DNA of 9,251 nt from Planctomycetales bacterium (GTDB lineage Bacteria > Planctomycetota > Planctomycetia > Isosphaerales > Isosphaeraceae), in the NCBI GenBank assembly GCA_027435495.1, contig DAHZZC010000297.1:1-9251 (forward strand). The letters run 5' to 3'. Shown here piece by piece: positions 1 through 6,603 of this stretch; within the stretch, counting starts at the first letter, position 1, and each line of letters opens with the position of its first letter. Under the pieces are notes generated by a model. The model was not told the DNA's origin, did not search any database, and was given only the letters and a program-made list of their open reading frames with translations. Both the position numbers and the translations under genes were made by a program.

Positions 1-238
1 CGCCGACTGGTCTCCAGCTCAAGGACGTTCGCCCGACCACAGCAACTTCGATGAATCCGGGACGACTTGCTTGCATCACCCGATCGAGATTGTTGAAATA
101 ACGAGCACGATCGTTCAACACCGCGACGGGTCGCGAGACGCGATCGGCCGCCAGGATGTAGAATGGTTCGGACGGGAGCCGGCCGGTATCTATTCTTCGA
201 GAGCCGACTCGCGCATTTCGGTGAACTGATCCTTTCAT
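1..238 (-). CDS. Possible 5' part of an unrecognised gene, running off the left edge
   Basis: On the minus strand this frame is open from the stop codon at 284-286 down to base 1, and its only upstream ATG is at 236-238. That gives at least 79 residues. The stretch after about residue 21 looks protein-like, for example LPSEPFYILAADRV followed by a helix-like DRARYFNNLDRVMQ and a strand-like FIEVAVVGR. The first 20 residues look less convincing, and no clear Shine-Dalgarno sequence precedes the ATG; an internal ATG at 74-76 is an alternative start. I do not recognise the family. If real, the gene is divergent from the protease gene with only 47 bases between the two start codons. The codon-aligned plus-strand frame (2-228) is also open, so coding strand is not certain. 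No function is proposed. Confidence 0.4.
   Translation of the reverse strand, partial: MKGSVHRNARVGSRRIDTGRLPSEPFYILAADRVSRPVAVLNDRARYFNNLDRVMQASRPGFIEVAVVGRTSLSWRPVG
91..120. repeat. Imperfect inverted repeat upstream of the protease gene
   Basis: TGTTGAA (91-97) is the exact reverse complement of TTCAACA (114-120). The inner ACGA (101-104) pairs with TCGT (111-114), leaving a small bulge on the left side and a loop of GCACGA. It sits in the most AT-rich part of the first 285 bases, about 165 bases before the protease start. It could be an operator or a hairpin, or it could be chance within the possible minus-strand coding region. Confidence 0.3.
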
Positions 239-273
239 TCCGGTTTCGTGAGAAGTGCGGGTCTGCAGAAAAA

Positions 274-280
274 GGGAGAA
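274..280 (+). promoter_or_regulatory. Ribosome binding site of the protease gene
   Basis: GGGAGAA lies 5 bases before the ATG at 286 (7 bases from the GGGAG core). It decides the start at 286 over the in-frame upstream ATG at 163, whose extra 41 residues do not look like a conserved protein and would precede a zinc ribbon that normally begins right after the initiator Met. Confidence 0.65.
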
Positions 281-285
281 ACCTC

Positions 286-2604
286 ATGGCGAGGGTCGTC
301 ACTTGCCCGTCATGCCAGGCCCGGGGCTCGATCCCGGATGATGCCCGGGTTTCGCGGATTCGATGCCCGAAGTGCCAGACGGTGTACCGCGTCGGCGACG
401 GGGAAGCCTCGACGATGGAAGCCGCCCCGGTTCCGGCAGGCGGACGCCCCGTTCCCGCGGCGCCGAAGGCGCCGGCAGCTCCCGTGTCGGGGACGCACGC
501 GGGCGGGCCAAGCCCCCAGATGTTGTTGTACGGCCTGATCGGCCTGAGCGGGCTGGTGGTGGTGCTACTCGGAGTGGTGATGGCACTGCTGCTCGGCGGC
601 GGCAGCCGCAATGGCGACGGGACCGGCCCGGCCGTCGCGACCGCGCCCCCGGGCGCCGCAGCCACGCCCCCCGCGCTGGAGAAGCCTGCGACTCAGCCCG
701 AACTGGTAGCGACGGTTGCCACGGTGCCCAACGGTCCGACGCTGGGCTCGTCGACGGCTGCGGCGGTCAACGCCTTCAACGGCGCGCCAAGCCTCTCCGG
801 ATCACCCGAGCCCACGAAGCCCGAGGCTCCGCCCGATCGCGAGGAGGTCGTCCGCCGGCTCAAGGATGCCACCGTCCTGGTCAACATCAAGATCGGCAAG
901 AAGCTGCTGGGCAACGGTAGTGGATTCGTGATCGAGGTGAACGGCGACCAGGCCGTGATCGCAACGAATCGGCATGTCGCGGTGATGGAGCCTGGGGAGA
1001 TTCCGTCCAGCCTGCTCAGTAAGGGAGCGAAGCCGGAGCTCGAGGCGGTCTTCCGGAGCGGCGAGGGTCCGCAGAAGGAGCAGGCGGTCACGGCCCGGCT
1101 GATCGCGGCCGACCTCTCCGGCGGCTTTAATACCGACCTCGCCTTCCTCACGGTCCAGGGCGTGAAGAACCCGCCAAGGCCGATCGACCCCACCCAGATC
1201 GTCCGCCCAACCGAGGGCATGACCTACCTGGGGGCCGGATTCCCTCGAATTGATGCCAAGATCTCCAGCGAGGAGGGGAAACCTTCCGTCGTGGTCACGG
1301 GTGGGCGGATCTCCTCGTTCCGCCGCGATGAGTACGGCCAGGTGCTGCTCCTTCAGGTCGACGGCTCGATCCAGCCGGGAAACAGCGGCGGTCCGATCGT
1401 CGACGAGAAGACGGGCAAGCTCCTTGGCGTCGCCGTTGCTAGCGCCTCGTTTGCCGACACCATCGGCCTGATCGTCCCGGCGGACCAGGTCCGCCGTGAG
1501 CTGGCCGGACGCGTCGGCGGTCTGGCTCTGACCCTGGAACGGATGGCGGGCGGTAAGGCGAGCCTGCTCGTGAAGGCGAACCTGGTCGATCCGAAGCTCC
1601 AGGTCTCGGCGGTCGAGGTCCGGGCTGTCCCGCTGGCCAGGGTCGGCAAGCTGAGCCCGAATAGCGATGGTTCCTGGCCGCCTCTACCTGGATCAACGCC
1701 CGTTGAACTGCAAAAGAGCGTTCGCGACCCCTCGGCCGCCGGCCGGATCGAGGTCGCCATCACAGGCGCCGGTCAGGAGGGTCGCAAGGTCTGGATCCAG
1801 GCCGCCCACCGCGACATGCGTGGACGGATCGTCTATTCCCGGCCGAAGGAGGTCTATCTCCCGGACCACCCCGGCCCGATCCGAGAGAATGGCTCGCTCC
1901 GGAAGATTCTCAAGCAGGTGATGGCCAAGAGCATCAGCCAGCTCGGGTCGCTGATCGACCCGTCGACCGACTGCCGGCTCGACCGCGACGATCGTTCGCT
2001 GAAGGTTCGGATCGACCTGCCGGGCAAGCTCCACACGCTCTCACCCGACTACAAGTCGCCGCGGGGCACGCCATACCACAACGCGCCGATGACCCTCGCC
2101 GACGTCGACGGCGACTTCGTGGCGCACGTCTCGGTCACCGGTGAGATCAACCCCGGTTCCACGCTCCCGAAGGACCGGGCGGCCCGCGGCCTCCCGTTCA
2201 CCTTCCAGAGCGCCGGCCTGGTCCTTTACCAGGACAAGAACAACTTCCTCCGGCTCGAACGAGCCGCCAGCATCTTCACGGCCCGGCTGACGCCGGTCCA
2301 TCGCCTGCTTCTGGAGATCATCAAGGACGGCAAGCCCAAGATTCAGCCGATTTACCTCGACATCCCCGAGGGCGACACCGAGCTGGTGATGGTCCGGCGC
2401 AAGGGGCGGGTCCGCTGCATGTTCTCGCCGGCCGGGACCGGCTCGATGGTGACCTTCCGTGAGTTCGCCGTTGATTACCCGCCCAAGGTGAAGGTTGGCC
2501 TCACCGCGTCGAACATCTCGGCGCAGACGTTCTCGGCGACCTTCCAGGGCTTCGCCCTGCTGACCGATACCACCCAGATTGACGAGGGCCTGGAAGACGA
2601 GTGA
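286..2604 (+). CDS. Membrane-anchored trypsin-like serine protease with zinc ribbon and DUF1349-like domain
   Basis: A 772-residue protein, predicted to cleave proteins outside the cytoplasmic membrane. Residues 1-35 form an MJ0042-type zinc ribbon with two CxxC pairs (Cys7/Cys10 and Cys27/Cys30). A Pro/Ala-rich linker leads to one membrane segment at about 79-106, followed by a second low-complexity linker. The trypsin-like domain spans about 186-408 and has a complete triad: His230 in TNRHVA, Asp284 in NTDLAFL and Ser367 in GNSGGP. This is the chymotrypsin/HtrA (S1) signature, but no PDZ domain follows. Residues about 410-585 are an unassigned, beta-rich region. Residues about 586-760 resemble a DUF1349/concanavalin-like sandwich, with GLVLYQDKNNFLRLE as the tell-tale strand pair. 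The expected topology is zinc ribbon inside and protease plus sandwich outside. The substrate is unknown. The protease call is firm; the C-terminal domain name is an inference from pattern. Confidence 0.9.
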   Translation: MARVVTCPSCQARGSIPDDARVSRIRCPKCQTVYRVGDGEASTMEAAPVPAGGRPVPAAPKAPAAPVSGTHAGGPSPQMLLYGLIGLSGLVVVLLGVVMALLLGGGSRNGDGTGPAVATAPPGAAATPPALEKPATQPELVATVATVPNGPTLGSSTAAAVNAFNGAPSLSGSPEPTKPEAPPDREEVVRRLKDATVLVNIKIGKKLLGNGSGFVIEVNGDQAVIATNRHVAVMEPGEIPSSLLSKGAKPELEAVFRSGEGPQKEQAVTARLIAADLSGGFNTDLAFLTVQGVKNPPRPIDPTQIVRPTEGMTYLGAGFPRIDAKISSEEGKPSVVVTGGRISSFRRDEYGQVLLLQVDGSIQPGNSGGPIVDEKTGKLLGVAVASASFADTIGLIVPADQVRRELAGRVGGLALTLERMAGGKASLLVKANLVDPKLQVSAVEVRAVPLARVGKLSPNSDGSWPPLPGSTPVELQKSVRDPSAAGRIEVAITGAGQEGRKVWIQAAHRDMRGRIVYSRPKEVYLPDHPGPIRENGSLRKILKQVMAKSISQLGSLIDPSTDCRLDRDDRSLKVRIDLPGKLHTLSPDYKSPRGTPYHNAPMTLADVDGDFVAHVSVTGEINPGSTLPKDRAARGLPFTFQSAGLVLYQDKNNFLRLERAASIFTARLTPVHRLLLEIIKDGKPKIQPIYLDIPEGDTELVMVRRKGRVRCMFSPAGTGSMVTFREFAVDYPPKVKVGLTASNISAQTFSATFQGFALLTDTTQIDEGLEDE

Positions 2605-2620
2605 TCGGCACCAGCTCTGT

Positions 2621-2675
2621 GCTCGCGCGCCCGGCCCAGACGACCTTCTCGCAAGAGGCGTCGGGCCGGGCGAGC
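2621..2675. terminator. GC-rich stem-loop between convergent genes, candidate bidirectional terminator
   Basis: CGCCCGGCCC (2628-2637) is perfectly complementary to GGGCCGGGCG (2663-2672). An alternative longer fold pairs 2621-2626 with 2670-2675 and 2631-2637 with 2663-2669, with a 4-base bulge. Inside, GACG (2639-2642) can pair with CGTC (2659-2662). It starts 17 bases after the protease stop codon. There is no T-run on either side, so it is not a classical intrinsic terminator; the position between two converging genes is the main argument for a termination or transcript-end role. Confidence 0.45.
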
Positions 2676-2681
2676 GGGCGG

Positions 2682-2696
2682 CTCGTCCCCGACGAG
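2682..2696. terminator. Short perfect hairpin just after the nuclease-helicase stop
   Basis: CTCGTC (2682-2687) and GACGAG (2691-2696) form a 6-bp stem with a 3-base loop, one base beyond the minus-strand stop codon at 2698-2700. No T-tract follows in the minus-strand direction. It may protect or end the minus-strand transcript together with the larger stem-loop next to it. Confidence 0.3.
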
Positions 2697-2697
2697 A

Positions 2698-5600
2698 TCA
2701 CCGAGCGGAGACCCGATAAATCGAAAGTTCGCCTGCCCCGGGCTGGGGGAAGCGAAGAACCTGGCCGCGGTGCTCGGCGAACCGAACGAGGCCCTGCATG
2801 AAGGCCACGCCCTCGCTGAGTTCGTCGTCCTCGTAGACCTGCAACGGCGGTTCGATCAGAGGGCGAGGGAGGAAGACGATCGCCTTCGATCGGGCCCGGG
2901 TGATCGAGACGTTGAGCCGGTTGAGGCTGTAGATAAACTCTTTCTCATTAATGGCAGCCTCGACGTCGGAGACGCCGTAGCTGACGATGACCGCCTCGCA
3001 CTCCTGGCCCTGGATGCGATCGACGGTGTCGACGGCGGGCCGGCCCTGCCAGTCGCGGGCCTCGGCGAGCGCCCGTCGGATGGCGGCAATCTGGACGTGG
3101 TGCGGGCTCACGATGAACACGCCGTCCTTCCAGAACGCCTGGTCGCCCTCGAGTGAATGGGGATAACGACGCCTCGGTCCCGGCTGAAGTCGGTCGCGGA
3201 GCCGGAGCACGGCCCTGGCGACGAGCTGGGCCTCGGCCCGGTTCTCGGCCGAGGCGCGGATGCCATCCAGGACGCCAATCACCATCGGGTAATCGGGATC
3301 GACCAGAGCGTCGGCGATGGCGTCGGGCCCTGAGGCACCGGCTGGTTCCGCCATTGGAAGGCGACGCCTGGCGATCTCGGCGGTGGCACTCTGATAGTCG
3401 GGCGTGTAGATCTGGGCGGCCGGGTAGTCGCAAAGAGTCCGGCTCATCCGCCAGTTTTCCAGAAGAGTCGAGGTATAACGGCGGTCGGGGTCCTGGGCCT
3501 TGAGACACTCGAAGAGCGAGCGATGCAGGACCGGGGCGTCGGGCTCGGGGTCGGGGTAACGCGCCTGGACGATCGGTGGAAGCTGGCGGTCGTCGCCGGC
3601 GATCAACAGCCGGGCGCCGGTACGCAGGCCGCCCAGGACGATCGACGCCTCGGGAACGCGCAACTGAGAGCCCTCATCGACCACGACCAGGTCGGCCCGA
3701 TCGGCCCCCTGCCCTTTCCGAATCGCCCAGACGGTTCCACCGAGGAGCTGGATCGGCTCGTCGTCGTTCCAGCACCAGCCTGTCCGGCCCGACCTGGCGG
3801 GAATCGTGCCGACTTTTTCCATGCCGGGGAGCTTCGCGTCGTCGAGCTTCGCGACCGGGAAGTCACCCCGGACAATTTCTAGTCGCGCCTGAAGCTCGGC
3901 CGCCTTGCGGAGGGCGTTGTCGATCGCGGCGTGGGTAAAGGCGGTCAGAAGGGTGCGGAACGGCCGACCGGCCGCGCGATGGGCCTCGGACAGGCAGAGG
4001 ATTGCGAGCGCCAGGAAGTGCGTCTTCCCGGTCCCGGGAGGGCCCCAGATCAGCCGCATCGCCCGGTCGAGAATCCCCTCGAATGCCGAGAGCTGGCTCG
4101 GTGTCATTCCGTGCCGACGCGCCAGCTCAAGGGCTTTCCGGCGGATCTTCGGATCGGCGTCGAGGGAGCGGGCGAGTTCGTCCGGGCGTTCGATCAGATC
4201 GACAAACGCCGAATTCGCCCGACGGTCGAGGTCGTCAAGATGGGCCATCACCCGGTCGACGTGGAAGTCGGTGAACCGCTGGTCGAGGAGGTACGCCCGG
4301 CCTGGGACGGGCCCCTCGAACTTCGGGCCGGGCTTCAGCGAGAGTCGGATCAAGGCGCCGGGGGCATCGTCGGGCGTCTCGACGTCCTCGACCGAAGCGA
4401 GCGACATCGGAAGGTTTGCCGGCGGATACAACTCGGCCTTCCTCGCGTAATCGTCGTAGGAGAGGCGGGCAAGATGTCCGTCGGGCGCGTCCTCTGTGAG
4501 AAGGCGATCGGGAAATCGGTCGGGCTCAGGCAGAAAGTCTTGCTGCGAGGGATCGAGGCGGAACCGATCGCCGCCCAGATAGGTCAGGCGAAGCGTTTCG
4601 CCCGCACGGATCCGCTCGGCGAGCGGGGCCATCCGCGCCCGACGAGCCTTCAGATAGCTGACGACCGACTCGTGCCTCGCCACAAAGGCAAGCCGGGAGA
4701 GCGTTGGGTTACGGTGGTCGAAGGCTGAGGACAGCCGGAACTTCGGAGGCCAGGCGATCGGGGCCCGGCCCGCGGCTTCCATCCGCTCGCGCAGGCCGTT
4801 GATCAGGCCATTCGTCGCGGATAGCCGATTGCGGATCTCGCGGGCGATCCGATCGACGTATTCCGATTTGCCCTGGTGCCAGACCGCGAAGATCGCGTCG
4901 GAGCGCAACTGGTTTGAGAGTGGGAACGCGAAGAAATCGTTCTCGATGTAGGCGAACGGCGACTGCAAGGGCCGGAGCACCCGGACCGCCTCGGCGAACC
5001 GGTAGCTCACGTCGATCGGCATCGCGATCCGGTCGCGCAGAACCTCGACCAGAACCACCACCGGGAAGACCACCTCGAGCGCCGGCTGGTTGCGGGCCCG
5101 GATCAGCTCGGGACGCTGGAAGTGAAAGAAGACCTGAAGGGCCTCCTCGGCGACCTCCGAATCCTCGACCCGACGCAGCAGAACATCGGTGATCTGATCG
5201 CGCTCGTAAGTATCAAACGTGTACGCCTGAAGCGACTTCTGCGCTCGCCATTCCGACTGGCGCTCGTTGTAATCGTGGACCGGTTTCAGGAGCCCGAAAA
5301 GCGCCCGGACGAACCGGCGTTCCAGGTCGTCAGAGCATTCAGGGGCAGGTGATCTCGCGACGTCGACGAGCGGCTCGGGGTTCTCGCCGAGAACGTCACG
5401 AAGTCCCTGCGCCCGGATGCCGAAGGCGTAGACTCGTCCGGAGACCGGCTCCGACTGAATCGTCAGAACGAGCCGGACGTGCTCGCCGCGGGGCAGGTCG
5501 ATCGAGGCTCCCTCGTGGACAATCGGCTCCCCCGACCGGAGCGCCTGAACCTGAAGCCTGAGCCGTTCACCCCGGCCTCGAAGAGAAGCGCAGTCGTCGA

Positions 5601-6555
5601 CGGCCTCCCGACGTTCAGGGTCGTCGAGCAGTCCCTCAAGGTCGGCCAGCGACCGGACAGGCGGCTCCTGCGCGGCGAGGAATCGTCGGGCGTGACCGGA
5701 GAGATAGGGTAATCGCGAGACCGAGTCGGTCCGAGCCATCTCGTCCCGACAGTGGGCGAAGTACGGGCACCACTCGCATCGATGGTAAACGTGCCACTCC
5801 GCGTGGTCAGCCGGAGCAGAGAGCAGCGGCTGGACCTCGCGCTCCAGGAAGTCCTCCAGCGGCGGGCGGATCGATCGGGTATCGAACCGCTCGGGCGCGT
5901 CGCCCCCGGCCAGCCAGATCCCGGCCCAGTCGTCAACTCGGACATCGCCGCGGCACCAGTCGGCCATCGCATGCTGCAAGATCAGCGTGTAAAGGGCCGC
6001 CTGAATCCGGTGCGAGAGCTTCAGGCCCGGGCTCGCCTTGACGTCGACCACCCGGTAGACGAGGCCATCAGGTTCCTCGTCGCAGGCGATCAGGTCGGGC
6101 CGGCATTCGCTCATCTGCACGATCGCCGGATCGAGGCCATACCTCGTGTAGAAACCCGGAGGTGTTATCAGCGTCGGCTGATAGATTGCCCGCCCGGGCC
6201 GAAGGTCGGCGAGCCCGTCACGCGTCTCCTCAGCGCCGAAGACGCGGTCGCGGAGCCGGCCTCCGGGCGCTGAGTCGGCGATCGCAACCCGCCCGCCGAG
6301 GCGATCGCGGACGACCGCCTCTTCCCAGGTGTAGCCGCCTTCGAGAATCGCCTGCGTGACCGGGCTATGGTCAAATGGAGGCTCCGGGATCCCCTCGGAC
6401 TCCCAGAGCTCCTTCGGTGTTCCGGAGTAGCGGAGGTATCGGCGGCATTCGTGGAAGAAGTAACGAGCGATCCGGGACGGGCTGATGAGCTTCGGGGGAG
6501 CGCGCCGGCCCGAGGTCGGGGCCAGGGCACCTGGTTTTTTCCTCGGTCGCGCCAT
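2698..6555 (-). CDS. Iron-sulfur RecB-type nuclease fused to SF1 (Upf1/Dna2-like) helicase
   Basis: A 1285-residue protein expected to unwind and cut DNA in the cytoplasm. The N-terminal PD-(D/E)XK nuclease has Asp154 (RPDL), Asp171-x-Lys173 (VVDVKAS) and a QxxxY motif (Gln185, Tyr189). Cys37 plus Cys260, Cys263 and Cys269 (C-x2-C-x5-C) frame it, the AddB/Dna2/Cas4 pattern for a 4Fe-4S cluster. The C-terminal helicase has all SF1 motifs: Q-motif near Gln821, Walker A GPPGTGKT (838-845), motif Ia around 871-880, Walker B VVDEGSQ (958-964), motif III GDDRQLPP (987-994), NWR (1034-1036), motif V IQGQE (1181-1185) and motif VI NVSITRARSK (1215-1224). Residues about 300-800 are unassigned apart from short beta-rich pieces that may be the helicase 1B barrel. 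The layout resembles the TM0106-like RecB nuclease/AAA helicase family and eukaryotic Dna2. A strong Shine-Dalgarno fixes the start. Roles in repair, replication or phage defence are possible; context does not decide. Confidence 0.9.
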   Translation of the reverse strand: MARPRKKPGALAPTSGRRAPPKLISPSRIARYFFHECRRYLRYSGTPKELWESEGIPEPPFDHSPVTQAILEGGYTWEEAVVRDRLGGRVAIADSAPGGRLRDRVFGAEETRDGLADLRPGRAIYQPTLITPPGFYTRYGLDPAIVQMSECRPDLIACDEEPDGLVYRVVDVKASPGLKLSHRIQAALYTLILQHAMADWCRGDVRVDDWAGIWLAGGDAPERFDTRSIRPPLEDFLEREVQPLLSAPADHAEWHVYHRCEWCPYFAHCRDEMARTDSVSRLPYLSGHARRFLAAQEPPVRSLADLEGLLDDPERREAVDDCASLRGRGERLRLQVQALRSGEPIVHEGASIDLPRGEHVRLVLTIQSEPVSGRVYAFGIRAQGLRDVLGENPEPLVDVARSPAPECSDDLERRFVRALFGLLKPVHDYNERQSEWRAQKSLQAYTFDTYERDQITDVLLRRVEDSEVAEEALQVFFHFQRPELIRARNQPALEVVFPVVVLVEVLRDRIAMPIDVSYRFAEAVRVLRPLQSPFAYIENDFFAFPLSNQLRSDAIFAVWHQGKSEYVDRIAREIRNRLSATNGLINGLRERMEAAGRAPIAWPPKFRLSSAFDHRNPTLSRLAFVARHESVVSYLKARRARMAPLAERIRAGETLRLTYLGGDRFRLDPSQQDFLPEPDRFPDRLLTEDAPDGHLARLSYDDYARKAELYPPANLPMSLASVEDVETPDDAPGALIRLSLKPGPKFEGPVPGRAYLLDQRFTDFHVDRVMAHLDDLDRRANSAFVDLIERPDELARSLDADPKIRRKALELARRHGMTPSQLSAFEGILDRAMRLIWGPPGTGKTHFLALAILCLSEAHRAAGRPFRTLLTAFTHAAIDNALRKAAELQARLEIVRGDFPVAKLDDAKLPGMEKVGTIPARSGRTGWCWNDDEPIQLLGGTVWAIRKGQGADRADLVVVDEGSQLRVPEASIVLGGLRTGARLLIAGDDRQLPPIVQARYPDPEPDAPVLHRSLFECLKAQDPDRRYTSTLLENWRMSRTLCDYPAAQIYTPDYQSATAEIARRRLPMAEPAGASGPDAIADALVDPDYPMVIGVLDGIRASAENRAEAQLVARAVLRLRDRLQPGPRRRYPHSLEGDQAFWKDGVFIVSPHHVQIAAIRRALAEARDWQGRPAVDTVDRIQGQECEAVIVSYGVSDVEAAINEKEFIYSLNRLNVSITRARSKAIVFLPRPLIEPPLQVYEDDELSEGVAFMQGLVRFAEHRGQVLRFPQPGAGELSIYRVSAR

Positions 6556-6563
6556 CGGGCGAG

Positions 6564-6571
6564 TCCTCCCC
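6564..6571 (-). promoter_or_regulatory. Strong ribosome binding site of the nuclease-helicase gene
   Basis: On the minus strand GGGGAGGA ends 8 bases before the ATG at 6555. It is the best Shine-Dalgarno match seen in the window and supports independent, efficient initiation in the 48-base gap after the heme-protein stop codon. No separate promoter is evident in so short a gap. Confidence 0.7.
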
Positions 6572-6603
6572 AGTTATCCCCGATCGCGACGTCCATCCCT
6601 CGA

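Noticed and set aside
159..164. TAGAAT as a possible -10 promoter box
   Set aside because: It matches five of six consensus bases, but no acceptable -35 box lies 16-18 bases upstream. Such a hit is expected by chance.
2..228. Plus-strand frame open from the left edge to a stop at 226-228
   Set aside because: It is codon-aligned antisense to the minus-strand candidate. Its translation is rich in Ser, His, Arg and Asp with little hydrophobic core, so it looks like the weaker of the two.
163..285. Upstream in-frame ATG extending the protease by 41 residues
   Set aside because: The extension shows no conserved-looking sequence, whereas the ATG at 286 has a good ribosome binding site and begins directly before a typical N-terminal zinc ribbon.
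3931..4728. 265-residue plus-strand open frame antisense to the nuclease-helicase
   Set aside because: It lies within a minus-strand gene whose motifs are conserved throughout. Long antisense frames are a normal by-product of GC-rich codon use.
5700..6555. Cas4-like nuclease as a sign of a CRISPR system
   Set aside because: The same iron-sulfur nuclease pattern occurs in AddB and Dna2-type proteins. The domain is fused to a helicase, and no repeat array or other cas gene is present.
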